DNA of 64,000 nt, from NCBI GenBank assembly GCA_023387985.1, contig JAEWHC010000009.1:434001-498000 (forward strand), written 5' to 3'. The stretch comes from Bacteroidota bacterium. Lineage in GTDB: Bacteria > Bacteroidota > Bacteroidia > Chitinophagales > Chitinophagaceae. This document shows, in pieces, positions 7,954 to 18,406 of the stretch. Made by a program: the position numbers and the translations under genes. The notes under the pieces were generated by a model. That model ran no database searches. It saw nothing but the letters and a program-made list of their open reading frames with translations, and was not told the DNA's origin. How positions within the stretch are numbered: position 1 is the stretch's first letter; each line of letters starts with the position of its first letter.

Positions 7954-10101
7954 TTAATCTTCAACTTTCAGCTTGCCTTTTTGGCGGGCAATTACTTCTT
8001 CGCTGATGTTGTTGGGTGCAGGAGCATAATGACTGAATTCCATAGTGCTGGTGGCACGTCCACTGCTGAGTGAGCGAAGTTGGGTCACATATCCAAACAT
8101 TTCACTAAGCGGTACTTTGGCTTTGATTACCTGTGCGTTGTTGCGGCTGTCCATACCTTCCAGCATACCGCGGCGGCGGTTGAGGTCTCCCGTCACATCA
8201 CCCATGTATTGGTCAGGCGTAATCACTTCCACTTTCATGATCGGTTCAAGTAAAACCGGTTTGGCTTTGCGACCTGCTTCGCGGAACCCTGCTTTGGCAC
8301 AAAGTTCAAAGCTCATGGAGTCGGAGTCAACAGCGTGGAAACTTCCGTCAAATACGCGAACTTTCATGTTAACCACCGGATAAGCAGCCAACACCCCTGT
8401 GGTCATGCTGGTCTCAAATCCTTTGACAATGGCAGGAACAAATTCCTTCGGAATAGATCCTCCGAAAAGATCATTTACAAACTGGAAATGTTTATCGGGG
8501 TTTTCTTTTTGCCATTCCTGATCAACAGGCCCGATCTCAAACTGGATATCCGCAAATTTACCGCGGCCACCACTTTGTTTTTTCAGCACTTCGCGGTGCT
8601 GTATGGTATTGGAAAATGCTTCTTTATAGGCAACCATGGGAGCGCCCTGGTTTACTTCCACCTTAAATTCACGCTTCAAACGGTCAACAATGATCTCAAG
8701 GTGAAGTTCACCCATACCACGCAGAATGGTCTGACCGGTTTCTTCATCGGTATTTACACGAAGTGTGGGATCTTCTTCCACGAGCTTGGCAATGGCCATT
8801 CCCATTCTGTCTACGTCAGCCTGGGTTTTGGGTTCCACCGCAATGGCGATAACCGGCTCAGGAATGAACATATTTTCAAGGATCACAGGATGGTTTTCAT
8901 CGCAAAGGGTATCCCCGGTTTTGATTTCTTTAAATCCTACTGCGGCGCCAATATCGCCGGCTTCGATGGAATCAATCGGGTTTTGCTTGTTGGCAAACAT
9001 TTTCATGATGCGGCTGATACGCTCGTTTTTGCCACTGCGCATGTTGCGTACGTAGCTTCCGGCATCCAGGTGGCCGCTGTAGCAGCGGAAGAATGCGAGA
9101 CGACCAACAAAGGGATCGGTCATGATTTTAAAGGCCAGCGCGGAGAACGGCGCTTTTGGATCTGCGGCACGCTCAATCGGGTTGCCATTGGTATCGGTTC
9201 CCACAGCCGGAGGAATATCAACCGGGCTGGGCAGGTAGCGGCAAACGGCATCAAGTGCGGTTTGTACGCCTTTGTTTTTGAACGAAGAACCACACATCAT
9301 TGGCACGATGCTCAGATCGATGGTGGCCTTACGGATGGCCTCGTGAATTTCATCTTCACTGATGCTGTCGGGATCTTCAAAATATTTTTCCATCAGGGTA
9401 TCATCATATTCGGCAACAGCTTCAACGAGCTGACCCCGCCAATACTCAACCTCTTCCAGCATTTCCTCGGGAATGGGCACTTCTTTGTAGGTCATGCCTT
9501 CGGTGGAGTCATCCCAAATGATCCCTTTTTTCTGGATCAGGTCAACCACGCCTTTGAAAGTTTCTTCACTACCTATTGGCAATTGCAACGGTACAGAACG
9601 GCTTCCGAGCATTTCGCGAACCTGTTTCACCACGTTCAGGAAATCGGCTCCGGACCGGTCCATTTTGTTTACAAATCCAATTCGGGGAACTCCATACCGG
9701 TTGGCCTGGCGCCATACGGTCTCCGATTGTGGTTCTACACCGTCAACTGCTGAAAACAAAGCGATCAGCCCGTCGAGTACACGCATCGAACGTTCTACTT
9801 CTACGGTAAAGTCAACGTGGCCCGGAGTATCGATGATATTGAAATGGTAACTATTGGTATCCTTGATCTCTTTACCCTGTTCGATGGGAAATTTCCATGT
9901 ACAGCTTACAGCTGCGGAGGTGATGGTGATCCCTCTTTCTTTTTCCTGGTCCATCCAGTCGGTGGTGGCGCCGCCATCGTGCGTTTCTCCTGTACGGTGA
10001 ATCATACCGGTATAACGCAGAATGCGTTCTGTGGTAGTGGTTTTACCGGCATCAATGTGGGCGGCAATACCAAAGTTTCTTCTGAATTTCAAGTCGGCCA
10101 T
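7954..10101 (-). CDS. fusA: Elongation factor G
   Basis: Ribosomal translocase GTPase. The 715-residue product has the G1 motif AHIDAGKTTT at about 14-23, the G3 motif DTPGH, the G4 motif NKMD, and the complete domain II-V series including the C-terminal YVTQLRSLSSGRAT segment typical of EF-G. The start at 10101 gives the canonical MADLKFRRN opening; an upstream in-frame ATG at 10164 would overlap the promoter. It is monocistronic here, with its own promoter (10151-10180) and terminator (7891-7924). Bacteroidota often carry a second EF-G-like gene, but this one has normal motifs and looks like the housekeeping factor. Confidence 0.97.
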   Translation of the reverse strand: MADLKFRRNFGIAAHIDAGKTTTTERILRYTGMIHRTGETHDGGATTDWMDQEKERGITITSAAVSCTWKFPIEQGKEIKDTNSYHFNIIDTPGHVDFTVEVERSMRVLDGLIALFSAVDGVEPQSETVWRQANRYGVPRIGFVNKMDRSGADFLNVVKQVREMLGSRSVPLQLPIGSEETFKGVVDLIQKKGIIWDDSTEGMTYKEVPIPEEMLEEVEYWRGQLVEAVAEYDDTLMEKYFEDPDSISEDEIHEAIRKATIDLSIVPMMCGSSFKNKGVQTALDAVCRYLPSPVDIPPAVGTDTNGNPIERAADPKAPFSALAFKIMTDPFVGRLAFFRCYSGHLDAGSYVRNMRSGKNERISRIMKMFANKQNPIDSIEAGDIGAAVGFKEIKTGDTLCDENHPVILENMFIPEPVIAIAVEPKTQADVDRMGMAIAKLVEEDPTLRVNTDEETGQTILRGMGELHLEIIVDRLKREFKVEVNQGAPMVAYKEAFSNTIQHREVLKKQSGGRGKFADIQFEIGPVDQEWQKENPDKHFQFVNDLFGGSIPKEFVPAIVKGFETSMTTGVLAAYPVVNMKVRVFDGSFHAVDSDSMSFELCAKAGFREAGRKAKPVLLEPIMKVEVITPDQYMGDVTGDLNRRRGMLEGMDSRNNAQVIKAKVPLSEMFGYVTQLRSLSSGRATSTMEFSHYAPAPNNISEEVIARQKGKLKVED

Positions 10102-10150
10102 GGGGTCGTTTTTTTGGTTGGGAAGCTGGTTCCCTGAATTTTTTAGGGCG

Positions 10151-10180
10151 CAAAAGTACAACAATCACTGTATTGGACAA
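10151..10180 (-). promoter_or_regulatory. Bacteroidota-type promoter of fusA
   Basis: Read on the minus strand, TTG (10180-10178) is followed after 19 bases by TACTTTTG (10158-10151), matching the Bacteroidota -33 / -7 pattern TTG-N19-TAnnTTTG. It would start transcription near 10145, giving a leader of about 45 bases before the ATG at 10101. It is the best two-element promoter in the window. Confidence 0.6.
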
Positions 10181-10365
10181 GGGTTTGGGCCTAAAAATGC
10201 GCTTAAATAAAACAAATTCTTGTGAGTTGACTGTTAGCCTGCCTGTACCGGTAAGAGGAATTCAAATTTTTTCTATCTTATTTAAATCATTTTCAACGGA
10301 ATTAAAATGTTGTTGGCAAATTTCACTATTTTGCCGCCCTATTACAAAAACCTTATAACTGTTTT

Positions 10366-11928
10366 ATGAGCCTTTTTTCTACAAAATCGCTGGATGAAAT
10401 TATTGCTCAAGCCAACGAAGCCGGATTGAAAAAAACCCTGGGCGCCTGGAATCTAATCGCATTGGGGATTGGTGCTATTATTGGCGCGGGTTTATTTGTT
10501 CGTACCGCTGCTGCCGCAGGGCAGGCCGCGGGGCCGGCTGTGGTCATTTCATTTTTGATTGCTGCACTGGGTTGCGCTTTTGCTGGTATTTGCTATGCCG
10601 AATTTGCAGCCATGATTCCCATTGCCGGAAGTGCCTATGCTTACAGCTACGTAACCATGGGCGAAATGATTGCGTGGATCATTGGTTGGGCCCTCATCAT
10701 GGAATACGCACTGGGAGCAGCTACCGTAAGCATCGCCTGGAGCGAATACCTGGTAAAACTGATGAACGATGTCTTCCAGGTCCGAATACCCTATGAATGG
10801 ACGCACTCGCCTTTCGAAAGCTTTACCGACAGCGCCGGCGTGGTGCACCAGGGAATATTCAATCTGCCGGCGGTATTCATATTGCTTGCTCTTACCATGC
10901 TGCTGATTCGCGGCACGCAGGAAAGTGCCATGGTGAATGCTGTTATCGTGATCATTAAGGTAGCAATTGTACTGGCTTTTGTCATCATCGGCTGGCAGTT
11001 CATCAGACCTGAAAACCTTACCCCATTCATGATCCCGGAAGGCACTCCCCCCGCCGTAGACGGTGCAGGAAAAGTGATTCACAGTTATGAAGGGGTATTT
11101 AAACATGGATGGGGCGGTGTACTTGGCGGTGCAGCCATTGTATTCTTCGCCTTCATCGGATTTGATGCGGTAAGTACGGCGGCACAGGAAGCGAAGAATC
11201 CAAAACGCGACATGCCGATTGGTATTCTGGGTTCACTCGTAATTTGTACCATACTGTATGTGTTGTTTGGGCATGTACTCACCGGCGCTGCTCCCTGGTC
11301 TGATTTTGTTGATCCGACCAAGGGCCGTGAAGCATCAGTTTCCTATGTGATCTCCCAATACATGCATGGTTACAATTGGCTGGCCAACGCTGTAACGGTT
11401 GCCATCCTCGCGGGTTTTTCCTCAGTTATCCTGGTAATGCTTATGGGTCAAAGCAGGATCTTTTATACCATGGCCAAAGACGGGCTTATTCCTAAGGTAT
11501 TCAGCGAACTGCATCCCAAATACAAAACACCTTACAAATCCAACTGGATCCTCTTATTGTTCATCTCGCTTTTTGCCGCCTTCGTTCCGGGCAATGTAGC
11601 CGGTGACCTAACCAGTTTCGGAACCCTGTTTGCCTTTGTACTTGTGAGCCTGGGCGTGTGGATTATGCGCAGAAAGAATCCCCAAGCACATCGTCCATTC
11701 CGGGCGCCTTTTGTGCCGGTTGTTCCTATTCTCGGAGCTGTAATTTGTGCCGGAATGATCGTTGCCATTGATGGGGACACCCTTAAAGCCGCGTTTCTGT
11801 GGATGGGTATCGGTCTGATCATTTACTTCTCTTACAGCCGCCATCACAGCAAACTCAACAAAAAAGGAAAACCCTATTCCGATATTCTTCCCAGCCACGA
11901 TGACTTCCAGGCAACGAATGAAAAATAA
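10366..11928 (+). CDS. APC-superfamily amino acid permease, cationic amino acid transporter type
   Basis: Inner-membrane amino acid transporter of 520 residues. The N-terminal segment TLGAWNLIALGIGAIIGAGLF carries the APC signature GIGAIIGAGLF that binds substrate backbone atoms, and about twelve to fourteen hydrophobic segments follow. The motif FFAFIGFDAVSTAAQEAKNP is typical of the CAT (SLC7-like) group. The substrate cannot be told from sequence. The gene is divergent from fusA and is closed by a clear terminator at 11951-11981. Confidence 0.9.
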   Translation: MSLFSTKSLDEIIAQANEAGLKKTLGAWNLIALGIGAIIGAGLFVRTAAAAGQAAGPAVVISFLIAALGCAFAGICYAEFAAMIPIAGSAYAYSYVTMGEMIAWIIGWALIMEYALGAATVSIAWSEYLVKLMNDVFQVRIPYEWTHSPFESFTDSAGVVHQGIFNLPAVFILLALTMLLIRGTQESAMVNAVIVIIKVAIVLAFVIIGWQFIRPENLTPFMIPEGTPPAVDGAGKVIHSYEGVFKHGWGGVLGGAAIVFFAFIGFDAVSTAAQEAKNPKRDMPIGILGSLVICTILYVLFGHVLTGAAPWSDFVDPTKGREASVSYVISQYMHGYNWLANAVTVAILAGFSSVILVMLMGQSRIFYTMAKDGLIPKVFSELHPKYKTPYKSNWILLLFISLFAAFVPGNVAGDLTSFGTLFAFVLVSLGVWIMRRKNPQAHRPFRAPFVPVVPILGAVICAGMIVAIDGDTLKAAFLWMGIGLIIYFSYSRHHSKLNKKGKPYSDILPSHDDFQATNEK

Positions 11929-11950
11929 GCAGAACTGACTTCTGTACAAA

Positions 11951-11981
11951 AAACTGCATTTACAAGATGCAGTTTTTTTTT
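11951..11981 (+). terminator. Rho-independent terminator of the amino acid permease
   Basis: AACTGCAT pairs with ATGCAGTT around a short loop and is followed by nine T, 22 bases after the permease stop. Confidence 0.85.
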
Positions 11982-12067
11982 GTTAAGCCCTGCATCCATG
12001 CGGGTGAAGCGCGTGCTCGTCGCCAATGGCGATAATATGTCACCAGCAGGCTTTGAAAATAAATAAC

Positions 12068-14503
12068 CTACTTCACCTCAAAGCCAACCACAGCACTTCC
12101 GGCATGTCCTTCCTTTGACAAGCCTTCCACTACCACGGCATATTTTCCGGGGATGTCCGAAGTATAAAACGAAGTGGTAAAAGGGCCGGAACCAGTGAGC
12201 CGCACAGACGGATCCCATTGCAAAACATTGCGGTAATCCGGAAGACGGCTGGCGAATTTTTGTGGCGTATCATAAACCGGGGAGTAGAATTCCCTTTCGG
12301 GCAGCATGCCTTCATATTCAACCACCAACGCATTGGCGGAGAGATTAAAATTCTCCAGGCTTGGCGAAAAAGTCTTCCAGCTGATGATGCCATTGTACAG
12401 GAATTGATTGTACAAATAGCGTTGTGCTACCACTTCCACTGATTTAAGCTTAAATGGATCGAAGCGGAAGAAAGCATCCATATCAAAAATGGGTACGCCG
12501 TCAAGCAAACTCAAGGGCTGACCGGGTAATATTTCCTGTATCACAGGATTCAAAATGGGCAATTCCACTTTTCCGCCTCTGCGGCGCACATTTACAAAGG
12601 CCACATATTCACGCAGCGTTTCCTCAATTGTGGCGAAACGGGTATAGCGGTCAAGTACGTAGTGGTAGTCCGGCTTTAAAAAGAAGGCTGCTGTATCGGC
12701 AAAAGGCGGGTAGCTGAATTTGTTCATTTGTTCCCTGGTAAAGGCGCTCTGTACCTGTGTGCTCATGCTTTGTTGCAGTAAAGTCTGCGGATTATGCACC
12801 GGTTTTTGAAATGCCGGCATTGGCCTGCTACTGAATGTTTCAATGAATGGAGAATGGAGAGCGATCCGGTAAACACTATCTTCAAACAGGGGATTGGTTT
12901 GAACAATGGCCATGGTTCCGCCGAAAAAGTTGTTTACTTCAAATTTGAGGTCGCCATTTGCATCGCTCACTGTGGAAGCGTATTGCGTTATGCCGGCCGG
13001 GGCGGAAAAATAGGCAGGCACTCCGGCCTGCGGCTCCTGGGTGGAACGGTTGACCAGTCGCCCATTGATGATGTGACCGTGGATTTCTGGTGGAAATTTG
13101 TATGTCATTTTTTGCCTGCCCAGCACATCTTCCCATTTGAAGCGACGCCAACCCTGGGTGAGCATCAGCAAATCCGCCGCTGCAGATGCAGGCACGCCGG
13201 GCTCAAAATAAAATGCAGGATCTTCCACCACCCCTTTAATGTCTGATGAAAGCCATAAATAATGCAGGATATTGGAACCGGGAACCGTATGCAAAGAGTC
13301 GAGTTTGAATACCGCCATCGACAAGCCTGCTGTATCGGCAGCCGGCAGGTTGCCTGCAGAAAGCGATATTTCAATGGGCATCCTTTTCTCGTAGCTGTTT
13401 TCACTGGTATTGAGGCGAAGATCAAGATCTTTTTGCGGGCGCTTAAAATAAAGCCTTTCCCCTACAGGAAGCCGGTTTTGATTGAATAGGGTGATGTGCG
13501 AAATGCCCTCTCCCAACTGCGATTCATTGAATTGAAAACGGGCGTTTCCGTTTTGCAAAGCAATGGTTTGTTCAATCTTTAGATTTTCCCGCGTATGTGC
13601 AAGCAATTGAAGGTTTTGATCTGCAATGCCGTTGCTGTTTACCGTAATTACAATGGATCCGTCACCAGAACGGCTGAGCTGCATAGCCATTCCCTGTTCT
13701 GCTGCTTTTGGCAGATCAAAAACCTGGCTGCCGCTTCCCGGAATTTGAATTACTGCCCTGTACAATAACCCGATTTGCGGAGTGAATACAAATTGTCCCA
13801 TACCTCTATGTTCCGGAGCAAAGGACATGAGGGTATCTTCTCCCTCTAACAATAATCCACTGAAGCCGGTGCCGTGGCCATCTGAATCCATCCCCTTAAA
13901 CCCGATCTTATTGCGTACCCCAGCCACCAGGTTTCCTCCTTCAGGAAAAAATTGCAGTGCCATTGATTTTGGAGATGCATTTTCTTCGGGGGCTACATGA
14001 TTCAGGTTAACGATCGTAATATGCTTTTCAAAAAAATACGCGGCGTCAAAATTTTTCATCCAGTTGGTATAGGCCCGCAACCTGTAATTTCCGGAGGCCA
14101 GGTTGTGTGGCAATGGAATGGATCCGTTGCCTTCGCCTTTATGCATGCCGGCTTTTACCTGGAGGACCGCATGGTTGGCCGTGTCGAGGACTTCGATATA
14201 AGCAATTTTGCTCAGGTCAAAGGGCTTATTGGTTCTGGCATTCGTGTAATAAAGTTTAAACCACAGCAGTTCACCGGTTATAAAATAATCCTTCACCGTG
14301 TGCACATATATTTTTTCCTGAACGCCCAAAGCGGAATTTTCATTCAGCAAACTGCCGATGGAGGCATTGGCTGGTTGTGTCAATGCTGTAAAACCGGTGA
14401 TGGTGCAAAGTCCTCCAATGGCGAGAAAATTATGGATTTTTTCTTTGATGTTCTTTATTCGCGTAAGCAATTTGTATCGGCTTTTAAATTGTTTTTGTTT
14501 CAT
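12068..14503 (-). CDS. Large exported protein with MG2-like, carboxypeptidase-regulatory and TonB-plug-like segments
   Basis: Probable periplasmic or cell-surface protein of 811 residues; function unknown. After a basic leader and a hydrophobic segment (about 28-48, possible signal or anchor), an alpha-2-macroglobulin MG2-like domain begins at EKIYVHTVKDYFITGELLWF. A carboxypeptidase-regulatory-like beta sandwich follows in the middle (GRLVNRSTQEPQAGVPAYF), and a segment near residue 680 (LLDGVPIFDMDAFF, then LKSVEVV) resembles a TonB receptor plug, though no barrel follows. The start at 14503 overlaps the DUF4249 stop by one base (TAATG), a sign of translational coupling. It is the last gene of the operon 19176-12068. 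Confidence 0.75.
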   Translation of the reverse strand: MKQKQFKSRYKLLTRIKNIKEKIHNFLAIGGLCTITGFTALTQPANASIGSLLNENSALGVQEKIYVHTVKDYFITGELLWFKLYYTNARTNKPFDLSKIAYIEVLDTANHAVLQVKAGMHKGEGNGSIPLPHNLASGNYRLRAYTNWMKNFDAAYFFEKHITIVNLNHVAPEENASPKSMALQFFPEGGNLVAGVRNKIGFKGMDSDGHGTGFSGLLLEGEDTLMSFAPEHRGMGQFVFTPQIGLLYRAVIQIPGSGSQVFDLPKAAEQGMAMQLSRSGDGSIVITVNSNGIADQNLQLLAHTRENLKIEQTIALQNGNARFQFNESQLGEGISHITLFNQNRLPVGERLYFKRPQKDLDLRLNTSENSYEKRMPIEISLSAGNLPAADTAGLSMAVFKLDSLHTVPGSNILHYLWLSSDIKGVVEDPAFYFEPGVPASAAADLLMLTQGWRRFKWEDVLGRQKMTYKFPPEIHGHIINGRLVNRSTQEPQAGVPAYFSAPAGITQYASTVSDANGDLKFEVNNFFGGTMAIVQTNPLFEDSVYRIALHSPFIETFSSRPMPAFQKPVHNPQTLLQQSMSTQVQSAFTREQMNKFSYPPFADTAAFFLKPDYHYVLDRYTRFATIEETLREYVAFVNVRRRGGKVELPILNPVIQEILPGQPLSLLDGVPIFDMDAFFRFDPFKLKSVEVVAQRYLYNQFLYNGIISWKTFSPSLENFNLSANALVVEYEGMLPEREFYSPVYDTPQKFASRLPDYRNVLQWDPSVRLTGSGPFTTSFYTSDIPGKYAVVVEGLSKEGHAGSAVVGFEVK

Positions 14504-15645
14504 TATCGTGGCCAGTAATCCGGCTTTATATTGGTACCCAGCGTTGTGCAATCAAGGCAGGAAATCGCGGTGGCGGAGAAGGTTAAAATGTCATTGTTTC
14601 TTGTAATATCAACCGGGTTCACCGGAAGGAGCGAACCTGCTTTTGCAATAATGCTGTCCGAAATGTTTTCAACCACAATTTCAGAGCACCCGGAGCGGTA
14701 ACCCCATGGAGTTACCTGGCCACGCGTTACGAAGTTGCGGAAGACTTGTTGTTGCGTAACTTCCACGTACCCGATTACGATCTCCCCGGGCGCTGTGGTG
14801 CACACTATATTGCCGATGGCTTCTGAAGGTTGCGCGTCAAAAATGGTCCCGAGTTGTTCGGAGTTGTTGCGCATTTGCACTAAGAAACGGTAGGCGTTTT
14901 CGCTCAGGGCATATTGCTTCAGCAGCATGCTGTACATTACCCCAAGCTTGATTGATTGGGGTTCAATAAAATGTATGGGGAAATAAACCACATTTTCAGT
15001 GAGTTTTTCGGTAGAAGCCACTTTAATTGCCCTGGAATTATTAAACTGCCAGCAGCGGTAAATGGAAAAATCCTGTTCCATGTTGGGGAATTTGTAATCT
15101 ACTTTGACGTTTGGCATACCCGCATTTACATATTTCAGGCTCCCAACATAAGCCGAATTAATTTCCCAGGTTTCATCAAAAGACCAGGTGTAATATTTAC
15201 TGTCATTATTTCCTTTCGCATTAACATAAAATTGCAATCCTTCATTTTCTTTTTGCCAGCTTATGCTGTCAATGGCGGGGGTGTTTAGCATGGTTGAATA
15301 GGCAGATACATATTCTTTTCCGCCGGCATTGATCACCAGCCGGTATTTCTGCGCAGGATCAATGCTGAGGGTATTTGAATAAACACCGGGAGAAAATTCA
15401 ACAAGGCTTTGTGCCTGCCCGCTTTCACTGAATACCATTACGGATGCCCGTCTTTCCGGTCTCACAAACACACTGTCCCGCAACGGGCCCGTCCGGGAAA
15501 GTTGAATTGTTGTTTCCGCATTGGCCAGGATGAATCCTTCAACTACCAGGTAGCCTGCCGAGGGTCCGGGAAGATCGACAAAATAGGCATCCTTGCACCC
15601 CAAAAGGAATACGAGTGAAAAAACCAGGATATGTATTTTTCTCAT
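14503..15645 (-). CDS. DUF4249-family lipoprotein
   Basis: Envelope lipoprotein of 380 residues, function unproven. The signal peptide MRKIHILVFSLVFLLGC ends in a clear lipobox; the region after it (YLVVEGFILANAETTIQLSRT) is the hallmark of DUF4249, a Bacteroidota family regularly encoded beside TonB-dependent receptors. A second possible start lies three codons upstream at 15654; an ATG at 15705 would overlap the receptor gene and place a long polar leader before the signal peptide. The gene begins 16 bases after the receptor stop and its stop overlaps the next start. The pairing suggests a surface partner of the receptor, comparable in position to SusD but unrelated in sequence. Confidence 0.85.
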   Translation of the reverse strand: MRKIHILVFSLVFLLGCKDAYFVDLPGPSAGYLVVEGFILANAETTIQLSRTGPLRDSVFVRPERRASVMVFSESGQAQSLVEFSPGVYSNTLSIDPAQKYRLVINAGGKEYVSAYSTMLNTPAIDSISWQKENEGLQFYVNAKGNNDSKYYTWSFDETWEINSAYVGSLKYVNAGMPNVKVDYKFPNMEQDFSIYRCWQFNNSRAIKVASTEKLTENVVYFPIHFIEPQSIKLGVMYSMLLKQYALSENAYRFLVQMRNNSEQLGTIFDAQPSEAIGNIVCTTAPGEIVIGYVEVTQQQVFRNFVTRGQVTPWGYRSGCSEIVVENISDSIIAKAGSLLPVNPVDITRNNDILTFSATAISCLDCTTLGTNIKPDYWPR

Positions 15646-15661
15646 TTTAAGCATTAAAGGG

Positions 15662-18406
15662 TCAGAATTTAATATTGAAATTGATGTAGGGGATAAAGGT
15701 TCCAAAAATGGAAAGCTTATAGCCGTTGATCAGGCCATTTTCAGTTATGTAATAAACAGAATATGGATTTCTTCTGGCGGTAATGTTGTAAGCGCCAATG
15801 GTCCAGGAGTTCTTCGTCTTCTGAAATACCTTGTGGTTGCCTTCAATGTTCATAGCCAGGTCGAGCCGGAAATAATCGGGAATGCGGTGCGCATTGCGGT
15901 CGCCATAAAGTGTACGCATGCCGCCGGCATAGGAATAACGGCCTATAGGCAGGGTGATGGGTCTTCCGGTACTGTAGGTGCTGTTGAAAGAAACGCTGAA
16001 GCGGTGTGAAACCCGGTAATTGCCAATGAACGTAAGGTCATGGGGTTTGTCGTAGTTGGCAGGATAATATTTCCCGCCATTGATGAATTCCCCTGTTTCG
16101 GCACGGTCTGCTTTTAACAGGATCCGGCTATAGGTATAGCTGAGCCAGCCATTTAGTTTGCCTGCTGTTTTTTTAATCATCACCTCGGCGCCATAAGCCA
16201 TTCCTTTTGTGCGCATGACATCGGTTTCCACATGTGGATTTAAAACCAGTACGGCGCCACTCTTGAAATCAAGATAATTTTTCAACCTTTTGTAATAGCC
16301 TTCAAGCGAAAATTCAATGGTATTGTCTTTCAGGTTTTTGAAAAGGCCCACCGAAAACTGATCGCCAAATTGGGGTGGAATATTGGGATCACTCAGTTTC
16401 CAGATATCGGTTGGCGCCATAGCCGCCGTATTGGAAAGCATGTGCAGGTATTGGCGCAGGCTGTTGTAACCGGCTTTTACCGACAAGGTTCCGGACAGCA
16501 TTTGCCGGATGCCTATACGGAATTCAGGACCATGATAGGTGTTGATAATTTTGCCACTGCCATACGTGGTAACGCCGCTCTGGTTTTCAGGAGTTTTGGG
16601 AACACCAGCCGGGTAATTGTTTACTGATGATGGTCCAAGGAAATTGAATACGGAATAACGAATTCCGGATTCCAGGGTAAATGTGGGGGAAATGTTGAAT
16701 TTATCGCTGAAATAAATTGCGGTTTCCAGTGCCTGTTCCCTGTCCATAATATTTGGAGCAACCAGCGAATGTTCGCCTTTGGGCGTATAAGATCCGGGGT
16801 TCAGCATGTGATAATTGGCATTGAGGCCGAATTCATAAGTGTGCCGCGAATTTGCAAAAAAACTGAAATGGGCCTTCCCGTAACCTTGTTGAATATTAAA
16901 TGCCATATCATAGGCATTCACCGGATTATAATCGCTGCCAATTTTGTACTCATAATAGTCATAACCGCCGGTAAAAAGTCCCACCAGTTTGTTGGTGTAG
17001 GTGTGCTTGAGTTTTACTGAAGCATTCTTGTTGTTGAACTGGAATATTGTATCGCTGTTGAGGTTAAACCGGTCGTTGCTGGTATAGCCCGTTATATAGA
17101 GCGTATTTTTTTTATTGAGTTCATGCGTAACTATGAGATTGATGTCATAAAAAGAAGCCTTACTGTTTTTATACTCATTTGGAAGTTTTTCGAGTAGCCA
17201 GTTGGCATAGGTGCTGCGGCCGCCAACAATAAAAGAGCTGCGGTCTTTAATGATTGGTCCTTCAAGGTTGAGCCTGCTGGTAAGCAGGCCAATTCCGGCA
17301 GAACCTTCGAATTTCTTTTTATTGCCTTCGCGGCTGTTGATGTTTACCACTGAAGAAAGCCTGCCGCCATATTGCGCCGGTATGCTGCCTTTATATAATT
17401 CCACATCTTTTACAATTTCGGGGTTGAAGGCCGAGAACATTCCAAAGAAATGCGAAGGGTTGTAAATGTTCATGTCGTTGAACAACATCAGGTTTTGATC
17501 GGCAGCGCCACCCCGTACATTCAGTCCGGTGCTGGCTTCCCCAACTGTTTTTACGCCGGGGGTGGTGAGCACAACACGCAAAATATCAGCTTCGCCAAGT
17601 ACTACCGGAACCTGTTTGATGGCGCGGATATCCATACGCTGCAAGCCAAGCTGAGTTCCACGGATATTGGCTGTTTTCTGCGCGGAGATCACCACATTTT
17701 TCAGCGTCATAACCTTTTCGATCATGTCGATGTTGAGCGAACCGCCTCCCCGAATCATCAGCCTCCTTGTGGCATCCTCCATGCCCATGCTTTGAATGGT
17801 GAGGGTTTGTGAGCCGGCGGGAACCATCAGGGTAAAATAACCAAACTGGTCCGTAACGGTGCCCAGGCTGGTACCGGCAATCTGTAGCGATGCGCCAATC
17901 ACAGGTTCACCGCTTTTCTGGTCGCGGACATATCCATTCACAATATACCTGCCCTGCGGCGTTTGCGCGGTGCGCTGCCCAATATTGTAGATCTTGTCAT
18001 CCGCAGCCGCCACCTGCGCTGTAGTATCCGCAATTTCCGGTGTCGTTTCAGCTTCCGTTTTGGCGCTTTCGAAAAACGAACCGGGTATGGTCGTTTGAAT
18101 GGATATATTTCGCCCGAAAAATACATTTTTCTGCTTGTCGATGGCATAGCCAAACTGACTTTCGAAAACCAGTTTGTCCAAAACTTCCGGAAGGGGCATG
18201 TTTTGCACCGAAATGTTTACTTTGGTCGTATCAAACTGCGTAACGTCGTAATAAAATTTGTAGCCGGTCTCTTTTTCAAGCAGCAAAAGCGATTGTTCCA
18301 TCGTCAGGGTATCAAACCGCAGGGTTACGGAAGGGTATTCCCGCGTTTGCGTGATGGCCGGAAAAGCGGAAAAGAGGAAAGAAACCAGGATAAATATTTT
18401 TTTCAC
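15662..18406 (-). CDS. TonB-dependent outer-membrane receptor with STN and carboxypeptidase-regulatory domains
   Basis: Outer-membrane active transporter of about 914 residues. Order seen: signal peptide (ending near AITQ), an STN-like domain (TMEQSLLLLEKETGYKFYYD to about residue 90), a low-complexity joint, a carboxypeptidase-regulatory-like domain (VNGYVRDQKSGEPVIGASLQ), the plug (TPGVKTVGEASTGLNVRGG and DMNIYNPSHFFGMFSAFNP) and the 22-strand barrel ending in aromatic FNIKF, a typical outer-membrane C-terminus. No ATG fits: the reading begins with GTG at 18406, giving VKKIFILVSF, or TTG at 18418. Substrate unknown; the STN domain often contacts an anti-sigma factor, but none is adjacent. 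Confidence 0.9.
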   Translation of the reverse strand: MKKIFILVSFLFSAFPAITQTREYPSVTLRFDTLTMEQSLLLLEKETGYKFYYDVTQFDTTKVNISVQNMPLPEVLDKLVFESQFGYAIDKQKNVFFGRNISIQTTIPGSFFESAKTEAETTPEIADTTAQVAAADDKIYNIGQRTAQTPQGRYIVNGYVRDQKSGEPVIGASLQIAGTSLGTVTDQFGYFTLMVPAGSQTLTIQSMGMEDATRRLMIRGGGSLNIDMIEKVMTLKNVVISAQKTANIRGTQLGLQRMDIRAIKQVPVVLGEADILRVVLTTPGVKTVGEASTGLNVRGGAADQNLMLFNDMNIYNPSHFFGMFSAFNPEIVKDVELYKGSIPAQYGGRLSSVVNINSREGNKKKFEGSAGIGLLTSRLNLEGPIIKDRSSFIVGGRSTYANWLLEKLPNEYKNSKASFYDINLIVTHELNKKNTLYITGYTSNDRFNLNSDTIFQFNNKNASVKLKHTYTNKLVGLFTGGYDYYEYKIGSDYNPVNAYDMAFNIQQGYGKAHFSFFANSRHTYEFGLNANYHMLNPGSYTPKGEHSLVAPNIMDREQALETAIYFSDKFNISPTFTLESGIRYSVFNFLGPSSVNNYPAGVPKTPENQSGVTTYGSGKIINTYHGPEFRIGIRQMLSGTLSVKAGYNSLRQYLHMLSNTAAMAPTDIWKLSDPNIPPQFGDQFSVGLFKNLKDNTIEFSLEGYYKRLKNYLDFKSGAVLVLNPHVETDVMRTKGMAYGAEVMIKKTAGKLNGWLSYTYSRILLKADRAETGEFINGGKYYPANYDKPHDLTFIGNYRVSHRFSVSFNSTYSTGRPITLPIGRYSYAGGMRTLYGDRNAHRIPDYFRLDLAMNIEGNHKVFQKTKNSWTIGAYNITARRNPYSVYYITENGLINGYKLSIFGTFIPYINFNIKF

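Noticed and set aside
8335..9753. A 472-codon open frame antisense to fusA
   Set aside because: It lies wholly inside the EF-G gene on the opposite strand. EF-G motifs and codon pattern explain the openness; the antisense product shows no domain.
10327..10333. TATTTTG box before the amino acid permease
   Set aside because: One T short of TAnnTTTG and the nearest TTG is at the wrong spacing; left uncalled.
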